64,000 bases of DNA from Curtobacterium pusillum. GTDB taxonomy: Bacteria; Actinomycetota; Actinomycetes; Actinomycetales; Microbacteriaceae. The stretch covers positions 451,652 through 515,651 of the forward strand of contig NZ_VDZH01000002.1 of NCBI RefSeq assembly GCF_007673235.1, read 5' to 3'. Shown in pieces: positions 34,441 to 42,787 of the stretch (the stretch's first letter is position 1; every line of letters starts with the position of its first letter). The position numbers and the translations under genes are program-made. Below the pieces are notes generated by a model that was not told where the DNA came from, ran no database searches, and saw nothing but the letters and a program-made list of their open reading frames with translations.

Positions 34441-35493
34441 TCAGGGTGCGGGGACCGCGACCGTCTCGCCCGTTGCGGCCGAGCGGCGCGCCGCGTCGAG
34501 CACGTCCACCACGTGCACGGCGTCGTCCGCCGGGACCGGCACCGGCCCGAGCCCGCGGACCGCACGGGCGAACCGCTCGTAGTAGTCCGTGTACGAGCTC
34601 TGCGCAGAAGGGACGTCGACGGTCCCTGACGACGTCGTGAGCGTCCCGCCGACCGGCTCGATGCCCCATCCGGAACGGTCGTCTGACGGCGAGTGCCCCG
34701 CGACCGCGGCCTGTGCCTGCACGTCGGTGCTCGAGGCCTCGTACGTGCCGTCGACCCCGTCCACGCGGAGGCGTCGAGCGCCCAGCCAGCCGGCCTTGTT
34801 CGACGTCAGCACGGACTCCACACCGGAGACGTGCGTCGCCGACAGGGTGAACCCGGCGTCGATGTCGCCGTCCTGGTCGCGTCCGAGTGCGCGGGCGTCC
34901 CTGACGTCGAGCGTGCAGGACACCCGCGCGATCGGGCCGAACAGCGACACCGCCTGGTCGACCAGGTGCGACCCGATGTCGGAGAGCACGCCGCCGCCGA
35001 CCCCGGTCGCGATGCCGTGCCGCTCGACCAGGTCGAACCGGGACCAGAACCGCAGCGGCGCCCCGACGCGCTCGTCGTCGAGCACGCCACGGAGTGTCGC
35101 GAGGTCGGTGTCCCAGCGTCGGTTGTGGAAGGGCGCGATGACCACGCCGGCTGCCGCTGCGGCGTCACGGATCTCGCGTGCGGTCGCCGGGTCGGGCGCG
35201 AAGGGCTTGTCCGCCACCACTGCGACCCCGGCAGCGATCGCCTCGAGCGCGAGGTCACGCCGCGTCGACGGGGGAGTGGTGATCACGACGGCGTCGACCC
35301 CGGCTGCCAGCAGGTCGCCGAGCGAGTCGTGCACCGGGACCCCGGGCAGGTCGGCCGCGAGCTGCTCCCGCTTGTCGGCCGAGCGGGCGACGACGCCCAC
35401 CAGTTCAACGCCCTCGGCGTCGAGGAGGAACGGCCGGTGGAAGGCCCGCCCGCCGATGCCGTAGCCGACGAGACCGATGCGCACTTTGTCCAT
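34441..35493 (-). CDS. Gfo/Idh/MocA-family oxidoreductase
   Basis: 350 residues. The Rossmann start is VRIGLVGYGIGGRAFHRPFLL, with ADKPFAPD marking the conserved catalytic EKP-type Lys. The C-terminal alpha/beta domain includes GGVLSDIGSHLVDQAVSLFGP. This resembles the YrbE/IolW branch that oxidises inositols or reduces keto-inositols with NAD(P). It is likely monocistronic. A perfect GGAACGTTCC palindrome lies 33 bases upstream. Confidence 0.9.
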   Translation of the reverse strand: MDKVRIGLVGYGIGGRAFHRPFLLDAEGVELVGVVARSADKREQLAADLPGVPVHDSLGDLLAAGVDAVVITTPPSTRRDLALEAIAAGVAVVADKPFAPDPATAREIRDAAAAAGVVIAPFHNRRWDTDLATLRGVLDDERVGAPLRFWSRFDLVERHGIATGVGGGVLSDIGSHLVDQAVSLFGPIARVSCTLDVRDARALGRDQDGDIDAGFTLSATHVSGVESVLTSNKAGWLGARRLRVDGVDGTYEASSTDVQAQAAVAGHSPSDDRSGWGIEPVGGTLTTSSGTVDVPSAQSSYTDYYERFARAVRGLGPVPVPADDAVHVVDVLDAARRSAATGETVAVPAP

Positions 35494-35525
35494 ACATTCG
35501 AACCTAGCGCGAGATGCTCACGAAC

Positions 35526-35535
35526 GGAACGTTCC
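35526..35535. promoter_or_regulatory. Palindrome GGAACGTTCC upstream of the Gfo/Idh gene
   Basis: Perfect 10-base palindrome, 33 bases before the start codon on the minus strand. It could be an operator core. Short, so weak evidence. Confidence 0.3.
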
Positions 35536-35544
35536 AGCCATCGG

Positions 35545-35584
35545 ATGGGAGGCGCGTGGCGGGCGCGCCCCGAGCCTCCCGTCC
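35545..35584. repeat. GGGAGGC palindrome between aroQ and the Gfo/Idh gene
   Basis: GATGGGAGGC and GCCTCCCGTC form an interrupted inverted repeat just past the aroQ stop. It is related to the GGACGGGAGGC hairpins at 53273 and 63159. Possible aroQ terminator. Confidence 0.6.
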
Positions 35585-35593
35585 GCAGTGGGG

Positions 35594-36037
35594 TCAGCCC
35601 TGCAGGGACGCGACGTGCGCGACCGCCAGACGGTAGCCGTCCGGGCCGGCGCCGGCGATGACGGCGGTCGCCGCCGTCGCGACGTGGTCGACGTGCCGGA
35701 ACGGTTCGCGCCTCCACGTGTTCGACAGGTGCACCTCGACGACCGGGACGGACAGCGCCTCGACCGCGTCGTGCAGCGCGACCGAGGTGTGCGCGTACGC
35801 GGCGGGGTTGATGACCACCCCGACGAAGTCGTCGAGCGCCTCGTGCAACCACTCGACGAGCTCGCCCTCGCGGTTCGTCTGCCGGAAGTCGGCGTCGAAG
35901 CCGTGGACCGCCGCCTCGGTGTGGACGATCGCCTCGATCTCGGCGAGCGTCACCGTGCCGTACTGCGTCGGGTCGCGCCGCCCGAGGATGTCGAGGTTCG
36001 GGCCGTTGAGGACGAGGATGCGCGACTGCTCGGTCAT
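35594..36037 (-). CDS. aroQ: 3-dehydroquinate dehydratase, type II
   Basis: 147 residues, the normal length of the dodecameric type II enzyme. Diagnostic motifs are LVLNGPNLDILGRRDPTQYG (with the flexible-lid Arg/Tyr), the catalytic region VVINPAAYAHTSVALHDAV and VEVHLSNTWRREPFRH. It dehydrates 3-dehydroquinate in the shikimate pathway or in quinate catabolism. It stands alone, not in an aro operon, and is divergent from a sodium:solute symporter. Confidence 0.96.
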   Translation of the reverse strand: MTEQSRILVLNGPNLDILGRRDPTQYGTVTLAEIEAIVHTEAAVHGFDADFRQTNREGELVEWLHEALDDFVGVVINPAAYAHTSVALHDAVEALSVPVVEVHLSNTWRREPFRHVDHVATAATAVIAGAGPDGYRLAVAHVASLQG

Positions 36038-36095
36038 GGAGCGAGCCTACCGACGCCGCTCGTGGCCCTTGCGGGCGTGATGCATACCTCGGCTA

Positions 36096-36109
36096 TGTGA
36101 ACGGTCACA
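36096..36109. promoter_or_regulatory. Palindromic operator TGTGAACGGTCACA between aroQ and the symporter
   Basis: TGTGA-ACGG-TCACA is symmetric around a central CG, as in LacI-family operators; the 4-base spacer is too short for a CRP/GlxR site. It sits about 70 bases before the symporter ATG and 60 bases from the aroQ start, so it could serve either gene. Confidence 0.5.
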
Positions 36110-36176
36110 AATCGGTGTAACGTTCCCGTCCGGGTCGGCGGAGTTGTCGATCGCAACACACTGACGTGGAGTTTGA

Positions 36177-37847
36177 ATGGTTCTCGCTGCAGCGAACAAC
36201 GGGATCCGGCTCGATCTGGGCTGGGTCGACTACCTGATGATCATCGTGTACTTCGCGGTCGTCATCGGGATCGGTTTCACCGCCCGGAAGCAGGTCCGGA
36301 CGAGCATGGACTTCTTCCTGTCGGGCCGCTCGATGCCCGCGTGGATCACGGGCCTGGCGTTCGTGTCCGCGAACCTCGGCGCGACCGAGATCCTCGGCAT
36401 GGCCGCCAACGGTGCCCAGATCGGCATGGCGACCCTGCACTACTACCTCGTCGGCGCGGTGCCGGCGATGGTGTTCCTCGGGCTCGTGATGATGCCCTTC
36501 TACTACGGGTCAAAGGTCCGTTCGGTGCCGGAGTTCATGCTCCGCCGCTTCGGCAAGGCCCCGCACCTGGTGAACTCGATCGCCTTCGCGGTGTCGAACG
36601 TCCTCATCGCGGGCATCAACCTGTACGCGATGGCGATCGTCATCGAGGCCATGCTCGGCTGGCCCGAGTGGCTCGCGATCGTCGTCTCCGCCGGCTTCGT
36701 GCTCGTCTACATCACCCTGGGCGGCCTGAGCAGCGCGATCTACAACGAGGTCATGCAGTTCTTCGTGATCATCGCCGGGCTCATCCCGCTGACGATCGTC
36801 GGTCTGCACCGCGTCGGCGGCTGGGACGGCCTGTCGTCCGCCATCGTGAAGACCCAGGGCGTGCAGCACCTGCAGGCGTGGGCCGGCACCGGCTTCGGCG
36901 ACGTCACCAACCCGATCGGCGCGAACTGGCTCGCCATCGTGCTCGGCCTGGGCTTCGTCCTCGGCTTCGGCTACTGGACGACGAACTTCACCGAGGTCCA
37001 GCGCGCGTTCTCGGCGAAGAACATGTCCGCCGCCCGCCGCACTCCGCTCATCGCCGCGATCCCGAAGCTCTTCATCCCCGCGATCGTCGTCATCCCCGGC
37101 CTGATCGCCGCGGCTGTCGTCGGCAACCAGTTCGCCTCCGGTGCGCTGGACTACAACGACGCGATCCCGAAGCTCATCCAGATGTACCTGCCGACCGGCG
37201 TGCTCGGCGTCGCGGTCACCGGTCTGCTCGCCTCGTTCATGGCCGGCATGGCGGCGAACGTGTCGTCCTTCAACACGGTCTTCACGTACGACATCTGGCA
37301 GCGCTACATCAAGCCGAACATGCCCGACGTGCACTACCTGAAGACCGGTCGCTGGGTGACCGTCGTCGGCGTGCTCGTCGGCATCGCGACCGCGTTCATC
37401 GCCGCACAGGCGTCGAACATCATGACGTACATGCAGACGCTGTTCTCGTTCTTCAACGCGCCGCTGTTCGCCGTGTTCATCCTCGGTCTGCTCTGGAAGC
37501 GGATGACCACCGCCGGAGCACTCTGGGGCTACATCCTCGGCATCGTCACGCCGACGATCACCTGGATCGCCTACCTGGTGAACCCGAAGCTGTTCGCCAC
37601 CGCGACCGCCGAGACGCTGTACGGCGCGATCATCTCGTTCGTCACCGTGCTCGTCGTCGGGTTCGTCGTGTCGATGTTCACCAAGCCGAAGGCCGAGAAG
37701 GAACTCGGCGGCCTGGTCTACGGCATCGGCAAGATCGACCTGCACGGCGACTCCGTGGCGACCGACACGGCCTGGTACCGCTCGCCCGCGCTGCTCGGCA
37801 CCGTCGCACTCGTGCTGTGCGTCGTCCTCTACCTCCCGTTCCTCTGA
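36177..37847 (+). CDS. Sodium:solute symporter (SSS/SLC5 family)
   Basis: 556 residues with about 13 membrane helices. SSS signatures: YFAVVIGIGFTARKQV, DFFLSGRSMPAWITGLAFVSANLGATEILG (quoted in pieces: DFFLSGRSMPAW, SANLGATEILG) and GYWTTNFTEVQRAFSAKN. The family couples Na+ to uptake of sugars, amino acids, carboxylates or vitamins; the SANLGA motif is common in sugar/inositol-type members. Substrate not determinable. Followed 19 bases on by a small membrane protein. Confidence 0.92.
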   Translation: MVLAAANNGIRLDLGWVDYLMIIVYFAVVIGIGFTARKQVRTSMDFFLSGRSMPAWITGLAFVSANLGATEILGMAANGAQIGMATLHYYLVGAVPAMVFLGLVMMPFYYGSKVRSVPEFMLRRFGKAPHLVNSIAFAVSNVLIAGINLYAMAIVIEAMLGWPEWLAIVVSAGFVLVYITLGGLSSAIYNEVMQFFVIIAGLIPLTIVGLHRVGGWDGLSSAIVKTQGVQHLQAWAGTGFGDVTNPIGANWLAIVLGLGFVLGFGYWTTNFTEVQRAFSAKNMSAARRTPLIAAIPKLFIPAIVVIPGLIAAAVVGNQFASGALDYNDAIPKLIQMYLPTGVLGVAVTGLLASFMAGMAANVSSFNTVFTYDIWQRYIKPNMPDVHYLKTGRWVTVVGVLVGIATAFIAAQASNIMTYMQTLFSFFNAPLFAVFILGLLWKRMTTAGALWGYILGIVTPTITWIAYLVNPKLFATATAETLYGAIISFVTVLVVGFVVSMFTKPKAEKELGGLVYGIGKIDLHGDSVATDTAWYRSPALLGTVALVLCVVLYLPFL

Positions 37848-37866
37848 TCACCGAAGGAGATCTCCC

Positions 37867-38196
37867 ATGAGCGACACCAACACCGCCATGACCGAGGAGC
37901 AGAAGGCCGCCCTCGTCCGTTCCACCCGCCGACTCGACCTGCGTCGCATCCTCGGTGGTCTGTTCGTCCTGTACGGCGTGATCACGACCATCGTCGGCAT
38001 CGTCCACTGGGACACCGACCCGGAGAAGACCGGCGGCATCCACATCAACCTGTGGGTCGGGTTGTCGATGCTCGTCGGCGGGCTGCTCTTCTTCCTCTGG
38101 GACCGGCTGAACCCCGTCCCGGCGGAGGACATCATCGGCCAGGCCGAGGCCGAAGCGCACCAGAAGGCTGCCGGCGAGGGGCGCGAGCTCGCCTGA
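37867..38196 (+). CDS. Small membrane protein partner of the symporter
   Basis: 109 residues, with GAAGGAG before the ATG. A basic segment (RSTRRLDLRR) precedes two hydrophobic helices (about 29-47 and 60-78), and the tail is acidic/Ala-rich (AEDIIGQAEAEAHQKAAGEG). It is co-transcribed with the symporter and followed by a terminator, which suggests an accessory subunit. No named family recognised. Confidence 0.75.
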   Translation: MSDTNTAMTEEQKAALVRSTRRLDLRRILGGLFVLYGVITTIVGIVHWDTDPEKTGGIHINLWVGLSMLVGGLLFFLWDRLNPVPAEDIIGQAEAEAHQKAAGEGRELA

Positions 38197-38236
38197 CGCC
38201 TTGGGTCGGGTGGAGTGGAGTGGCTCCTCCCGACCC

Positions 38237-38280
38237 GGAACGACGAAACCGCTGTCATGCGACGGCGGTTTCGTCGTTCC
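38237..38280 (+). terminator. Strong terminator hairpin after the symporter operon
   Basis: 16-base perfect arms, GGAACGACGAAACCGC (38237-38252) and its complement (38265-38280), with a 12-base loop. The A/T-containing arms resemble classical bidirectional terminators. Confidence 0.85.
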
Positions 38281-38372
38281 ACGGCGGTCGGCCTGGAGGC
38301 GCGGTGCCGGTTGTCGAGGCGGCGAACGTCCGGCGCGGCGCGGTTGGCAGCCGGGACCCACCGCTACCTGCA

Positions 38373-38400
38373 TTGATATGTCGCATCCGTCCAGTACATT
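38373..38400 (+). promoter_or_regulatory. Promoter of the VOC-protein gene (TTGATA - 16 - TACATT)
   Basis: TTGATA at 38373-38378 and TACATT at 38395-38400 are separated by 16 bases and stand out in GC-rich surroundings. This would start transcription about 75 bases before the ATG at 38483. Confidence 0.6.
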
Positions 38401-38482
38401 GCGTTCCACTTGCTTCGCCGATGAAACGGTTGCGCTCGGCCCTCCGTCGCGCCAGGTTGACCACGACGAAAGGATCCTCCCC

Positions 38483-38899
38483 ATGGACACGATGGTCTTC
38501 ATCAACCTGCCCGTCGCCGACCTCGAGCGCTCGAAGGCGTTCTACGAGGCACTCGGCTACTCGATCAACCCGGCGTTCAGTGACGACACCGCCGCGTGCG
38601 TCGTGGTGAGCGACACGATCTACGTCATGGTCCTCACGCACGCCAAGTTCGCCGAGTTCACCGACAAGACCATCGCCGATGCGGGGACGATCGAGGTCAT
38701 CAACTCGCTCAGTGCGCCGTCGAAGGACGAGGTCCACCGCATCGTCGACGCCGCGGTGATGTCCGGGGGCGCCGAGGACCGCCCGGAGATGGACCTCGGG
38801 TTCATGTACCAGCGGAGCTTCGTCGACCCGGACGGGCACCGCTGGGAGTACGTGTGGATGGACCCGCAGGCCGCGCAGGACGGACCGCCCGCCGAGTGA
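38483..38899 (+). CDS. VOC-family (glyoxalase-like) protein
   Basis: 138 residues from the ATG at 38483, with AAAGGA upstream. Paired beta-alpha-beta-beta-beta modules: FINLPVADLERSKAFYEALGY and the C-terminal FVDPDGHRWEYVWMDP, which contains the usual metal/ligand Glu. The group resembles the YecM/lactoylglutathione-lyase-like branch. Possible roles are dioxygenase, lyase or antibiotic-binding; not resolvable. Confidence 0.88.
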   Translation: MDTMVFINLPVADLERSKAFYEALGYSINPAFSDDTAACVVVSDTIYVMVLTHAKFAEFTDKTIADAGTIEVINSLSAPSKDEVHRIVDAAVMSGGAEDRPEMDLGFMYQRSFVDPDGHRWEYVWMDPQAAQDGPPAE

Positions 38900-38947
38900 C
38901 CGAGGGCCGTGGCGTCGGCTGTCGGCGGCCCGCGCCAGGATGGTGCC

Positions 38948-39562
38948 ATGAGCGCTGAACCCGCACTGCCACCGTCGGACCTCGTGGTCGGGGACGACGG
39001 ACTCGCCCGGCCGGTGTGGGCGTCGACGGACGAGCTGCTCCGGAGCTACTACGACACCGAGTGGGGCATGCCCGTGCGTGATGAGCGTGGCGTGTTCGAA
39101 CGGCTCTCGCTCGAGGCGTTCCAGTCCGGTCTGTCGTGGCGGACGATCCTCGCGAAGCGCCCGGCGTTCCGTGCTGCCTTCGCGGACTTCGACGCCGACA
39201 CCGTGGCGCAGTTCGGCGAGGACGACGTCGCACGCCTGATGGCCGACGCGGGCATCGTCCGGAACCGGGCGAAGGTCCTCGCGACGATCACGAACGCGAA
39301 CGCGACGATCGCCCTGCGTGACGACGGCGGGCTGAGCGACTTCGTCTGGTCGTTCCGGCCGGCGACGACGCCCGAGCCGCACTCGTACGCCGAGGTCCCG
39401 ACGAAGTCCGACGAGTCCGTGGCACTGTCGAAGGCGCTCCGGAAGCGCGGGTTCGCCTTCGTCGGGCCGACCACGATGTACGCCTTGATGGAGGCACTCG
39501 GCATCGTCGACACGCACCTCGTCGGCAGCCACCGCCGAGGGACCTCCGGCGTCTGGTCCTGA
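38948..39562 (+). CDS. tag: DNA-3-methyladenine glycosylase I
   Basis: 204 residues from the ATG at 38948. It removes 3-methyladenine from alkylated DNA. Family motifs: SYYDTEWGMPVRDERGVFERLSLEAFQSGLSW (quoted in pieces: YYDTEWGMPV, FERLSLEAFQSGLSW), IVRNRAKVLATI and KALRKRGFAFVGPTTMYALMEALG. Tag usually has four zinc-binding Cys/His residues; here the N-terminal Cys is absent, so the zinc site may be lost as in some actinobacterial homologues. Confidence 0.93.
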   Translation: MSAEPALPPSDLVVGDDGLARPVWASTDELLRSYYDTEWGMPVRDERGVFERLSLEAFQSGLSWRTILAKRPAFRAAFADFDADTVAQFGEDDVARLMADAGIVRNRAKVLATITNANATIALRDDGGLSDFVWSFRPATTPEPHSYAEVPTKSDESVALSKALRKRGFAFVGPTTMYALMEALGIVDTHLVGSHRRGTSGVWS

Positions 39563-39600
39563 CCGGAACGCGGGTCACGCCGCAGCGCTAGGGTCGCGAC

Positions 39601-40404
39601 ATGAGCTCCGAGAACCCGCGCGTCCGCCCCGTCCACCCGGTCGACGCCGAGGTGGTCGAGGTGCCGGTCGACACCGAGGTCCCGGTGCCCGAGCCGAGCG
39701 ACGACGCAGTCACGCCCGCGCACGATCCCGACGAGGTCCGGATCTCGTTCCTGCTGTTCCCGGACCTCACGCAGCTCGACCTGACCGGCCCCGCGCAGGT
39801 GCTGTCCCGGGTGCCCGGCGCGCGGGTCGAGTACGTCGCGGCGACGCTCGACCCGGTGCCGAGCGACTGCGGTCTGGCGCTCGTGCCGACCACGACGATC
39901 GCCGAGGCCGGTCCCGCCGACGTCCTCGTGGTGCCCGGTGGCGACGGCGCGTTCGACGCCATGCTCGACCCCGAGGTGATCGGCTTCGTCCGGCGCGAGG
40001 CTGAACGGGCCACCTGGGTGACGTCGGTCTGCACGGGGGCGTTCGTGCTCGGCGGTGCGGGCCTCCTGGCGGGGAAGCGTGCGACGACGCACTGGGCGTC
40101 GAAGCCCATGCTCGCGGCGTTCGGTGCGCAGCCCGTCGAGGACCGCGTGGTCGACGACGGTGCGATCGTGACCGCGGCGGGGGTCAGCGCGGGCATCGAC
40201 ATGGCGCTGTGGCTCGCGGCCGAGCTCGCCGGGCAGCCCGCGGCCGAGGCGATCCAGTTGCAGATCGAGTACGACCCGCAGCCGCCGTTCGACGCCGGGT
40301 CCGCCGTGCGTGCCGACACCCGGGTGGTCACCGCTGCCCGAGCGGCCGCCGAGGATGCCCGAGGCGAACGGGTCGCACGAGCAGCAGCAGCCGTGATGCA
40401 CTGA
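39601..40404 (+). CDS. DJ-1/PfpI family (isonitrile-hydratase-like) protein
   Basis: 267 residues. A 45-residue Pro/Val/Asp-rich N-terminal extension precedes the class I glutamine-amidotransferase-like fold: FLLFPDLTQLDLTGPAQVL, DVLVVPGG and the nucleophile elbow VTSVCTGAFVLGGAGLL (Cys). The order resembles isonitrile hydratases and ThiJ-type proteins, not AraC-fused regulators, since no HTH follows. Substrate unknown. Confidence 0.88.
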   Translation: MSSENPRVRPVHPVDAEVVEVPVDTEVPVPEPSDDAVTPAHDPDEVRISFLLFPDLTQLDLTGPAQVLSRVPGARVEYVAATLDPVPSDCGLALVPTTTIAEAGPADVLVVPGGDGAFDAMLDPEVIGFVRREAERATWVTSVCTGAFVLGGAGLLAGKRATTHWASKPMLAAFGAQPVEDRVVDDGAIVTAAGVSAGIDMALWLAAELAGQPAAEAIQLQIEYDPQPPFDAGSAVRADTRVVTAARAAAEDARGERVARAAAAVMH

Positions 40405-40435
40405 CGCTGCGCAAGCGCGGGCGCGGGCGCGGGAC

Positions 40436-41194
40436 CTAGCGGTTGCCCTTCGACCCGCGCTTCGGCTTGCCCTTCATGCCACGCTGCACCCGGCCGCGCC
40501 CTGTGGAGTTCTTGCCCCCGCCGCTCTTCGCGCCGGTGCCCTTCGTGGCACCCCGCTTCGCGACGGTCTTCTTGTTGGAGGCTGTGGCCTTGCCGCCACC
40601 CGACGGACGCGAGCCGGCGTCCGCGGCCTGATCCGTGCCTCCAGGCTGGTCCTGAGCACCCCGCGAACTGTTGGCGGTCCGCCCGCGCACCACGCCGATG
40701 AACTCCTCCGTCGTGTCGGAGGCGTCCTCGTCGCGCCAGACGAGCGCGATCCGGGTGCCCGGCGCGTCGACGAGCGGGCGCGCGACGAGGTCCTTGCGAC
40801 TCGCCGCGCGGAAGAGCGACTGGGGGAGCACCACGGCACCGACGTTGGCCTCGACGAGGTCGAGGGCGGCATCGACGTCGGCCGGGACGGGCCCGGCGTC
40901 GACGACGTGCACGTCGGCCTCGGCGAGGTCGATCTGGGCGAGGTCGGCGAGCGGGGAGTCCTTCGGGACCGCGACGACCGCCGTCTCGGTCCAGAGCGGG
41001 ATGGCGTTGTGCCCGTCCGGGAACGGGGCGCGGGCGAAGGCCATGTCGGCCTCGTCGGCGAGTGCGTCGACCACCTCGTCGGCGCCGATCGGGCGGAGGC
41101 GGAGGTCGATCTCGGGGAAGCGGTCGCGCCAGACGCGGGCCCACTTCGCCGGGGACACCCCTGGTACGAAGGCGATGGTGAGGGCCGCGGTCAT
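40436..41194 (-). CDS. LysR-type substrate-binding domain protein without HTH, with basic C-terminal tail
   Basis: 252 residues from the ATG at 41194. Residues 1-175 match a LysR effector-binding (PBP2) domain: ALTIAFVPGVSPAKWARVWRD, RPIGADEVVDALADEADMAFA and IALVWRDED. The N-terminal DNA-binding helix-turn-helix is absent. Instead the last 70 residues are Lys/Arg/Gly/Ser-rich (KKTVAKRGATKGTGAKSGGG, then GRVQRGMKGKPKRGSKGNR), a tail that could bind nucleic acid. Divergent from DUF5997 with 33 bases between the starts, so the pair may work together. Confidence 0.8.
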   Translation of the reverse strand: MTAALTIAFVPGVSPAKWARVWRDRFPEIDLRLRPIGADEVVDALADEADMAFARAPFPDGHNAIPLWTETAVVAVPKDSPLADLAQIDLAEADVHVVDAGPVPADVDAALDLVEANVGAVVLPQSLFRAASRKDLVARPLVDAPGTRIALVWRDEDASDTTEEFIGVVRGRTANSSRGAQDQPGGTDQAADAGSRPSGGGKATASNKKTVAKRGATKGTGAKSGGGKNSTGRGRVQRGMKGKPKRGSKGNR

Positions 41195-41227
41195 GCAACC
41201 GAGCATAGGGGCCGTACCCTTGGGGGT

Positions 41228-41617
41228 ATGGCGCAGGAACAGACCATGAAGCCCGAGACGGCCGCGAAGAAGCTCGGCATCCTGCTGGCGGCCGCCCCGG
41301 AGACCTTCCAGAGCGCGCCGATCAGCCGGACCGCGTTCGACGAACTCCGCACGGAACCCCCGACCTGGCTCGAGGACCTCCGTCGCGACGGCCCGCACCC
41401 GCGACCCGTCGTGGCGCAGAAGCTCGGCGTGTCGATCTCGGGGCTGACCCGTGCTGGCATCGATGAGCCGCTGACCACGTCCGAGATCAAGACGCTGCTC
41501 GAGCAGAAGCCCGAGTGGCTCGTCCGTGAGCGTGCGACCCAGGCCGCGGTGCACGCGGAGAACGCCCGTGTGAAGCAGGAGCGCGCCGCGAAGGCCGCTT
41601 CCCGCGCCGAGGACTGA
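41228..41617 (+). CDS. DUF5997 family protein
   Basis: 129 residues: MKPETAAKKLGILLAAAPETF, LRTEPPTWLEDLRRDGPHPR and VVAQKLGVSISGLTRAGIDEPLTT. The last stretch looks like a helix-turn-helix-like repeat. It is an actinobacterial family without known function, often seen beside a headless LysR domain protein as here, to my recollection. If the HTH-like segment binds DNA, the two divergent genes could be a split regulator. A short Ala/Arg/Glu coiled tail follows. Confidence 0.8.
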   Translation: MAQEQTMKPETAAKKLGILLAAAPETFQSAPISRTAFDELRTEPPTWLEDLRRDGPHPRPVVAQKLGVSISGLTRAGIDEPLTTSEIKTLLEQKPEWLVRERATQAAVHAENARVKQERAAKAASRAED

Positions 41618-41654
41618 CCGACCCCGCACCAGCCGCCGCACCCGAGGACACGCC

Positions 41655-42161
41655 GTGCACGAGACCGTCGCCGACGCCATGCTCGTCGTGCCGCAGTTCG
41701 CGTCGGTGTGCTGCATCGTCGGTGACCGCTACCGTCCGCGGCCCGGCGTGATCGTCCCGGCCGCCGTGATGCTCGTCGCGATGCTGATGCCCGTCGTGCA
41801 CGCAGGGGCCGTGTGGACGCTCATCGCGGCGACGCTGCTGCTCCTGCTCGCGCCGCTGCCGGTGATGCGCCGTCGTCGTGCGGACGGTCGCCGGGCCGAA
41901 CCGATGGACGTGCACCGCGCGCTCTCCGCCGTCGTGATGGCGGGCATGCTCCTGATGGGCCACGCGACCGGCATCGCCGACGGACACGCCGGTCACGGGA
42001 TCGCGTTGACCGCGGTGCTCGGAGCCGGCGTGATCGGCTACTCGGCGTTCAGCGGGTGGCTGCTCCGGTACGAGTGGGCACGTGAGGACCGACGTGCGGT
42101 CCGGAGCGGCGAGGTCTTCGCGATGACGGTCGCCGTGGTCGGCATGACGCTCGCGATGTAG
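41655..42161 (+). CDS. Integral membrane protein, hypothetical (His-rich loop)
   Basis: 168 residues from a GTG. Five hydrophobic stretches: about 8-22, 32-48, 51-68, 93-108 and 117-135, plus a terminal segment ending TLAM. The loop GHATGIADGHAGHG contains three His and could bind metal. No named family recognised. The gap to DUF5997 is 37 bases, so they may be co-transcribed. Confidence 0.65.
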   Translation: MHETVADAMLVVPQFASVCCIVGDRYRPRPGVIVPAAVMLVAMLMPVVHAGAVWTLIAATLLLLLAPLPVMRRRRADGRRAEPMDVHRALSAVVMAGMLLMGHATGIADGHAGHGIALTAVLGAGVIGYSAFSGWLLRYEWAREDRRAVRSGEVFAMTVAVVGMTLAM

Positions 42162-42174
42162 CCCGCGGCACGCG

Positions 42175-42588
42175 TCAGCGGTTCGTCACGCGCTCCTTCG
42201 CCTCGTGGATCGTGTCCTTCGGCACCGGTGGGACACCACGGCGGATGCCACGGAGGCCGACGACACCGAGGATCGCCGTGACGATCGCGAACACCACGAA
42301 CGTGATGCCCACCGCGGCCCAGACCGGCAGCGCGAGGGCGATCAGTGCGACCACGAGCCCGGCGAGCAGGACGAGCGTCGTCAGGGCGAAGCCCACCGCG
42401 ATCCCGGCGAGCACCAGGCCGGTCTTCGCGCCGTTCGCCCGCTCGGAGATCTCCCGACGCGCTGAGGCGACCTCGTCGCGCACGGCGCGCAGCACCGGTT
42501 CGAGGGCCTTCTGCACGAGTCCCGCCGTGACGGTGTCGCGGAAGGACGGCTTGCCGGTCGAGGTCTCGTCGTGGTCGGTGGTGCTCAT
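42175..42588 (-). CDS. Actinobacterial holin-X (superfamily III) family membrane protein
   Basis: 137 residues; AGGAG lies 7 bases before the ATG at 42588. An amphipathic N-terminal half (LVQKALEPVLRAVRDEVASARREISER) precedes two long hydrophobic helices around 55-80 and 85-112. This is the layout of PF07332 'phage holin' proteins, which are chromosomal in most actinobacteria and of unclear role, perhaps envelope stress. No phage genes surround it. Confidence 0.8.
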   Translation of the reverse strand: MSTTDHDETSTGKPSFRDTVTAGLVQKALEPVLRAVRDEVASARREISERANGAKTGLVLAGIAVGFALTTLVLLAGLVVALIALALPVWAAVGITFVVFAIVTAILGVVGLRGIRRGVPPVPKDTIHEAKERVTNR

Positions 42589-42721
42589 GGGTTCTCCTGT
42601 CCGGGCGCGGTGCTCCGCGTCCGTCGGTGGGACGCTGCGACTCCGAGGATCGTCACGTCGTCTGCGTGCATGCTCGGGCACCTCGCAGGTTGGCGCGCGT
42701 GCGGGTGGAGTGGGCGCAACT

Positions 42722-42760
42722 GCCTGGAGGCCCGGCTCGCGTCGTCGACGCGGGCCGGGC
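42722..42760. terminator. Hairpin carrying GCCTGGAGGC, between convergently oriented units
   Basis: Arms 42730-42743 (GCCCGGCTCGCGTC) and 42747-42760 pair over 14 positions (one G-U) with a 3-base loop. The dispersed motif copy starts at 42722. It lies just past the end of the MFS gene and can terminate it. Confidence 0.65.
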
Positions 42761-42787
42761 CTGGCAGGGATGGTCACCACCAGGGCG

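Noticed and set aside
36173..37870. 565-codon frame overlapping the symporter on the same strand
   Set aside because: Arg/His-rich and without hydrophobic helices, whereas the other frame is a textbook SSS transporter.
42175..42588. Prophage suggested by the holin-X gene
   Set aside because: No capsid, tail, integrase or endolysin genes nearby. This family is chromosomal in most actinobacteria.
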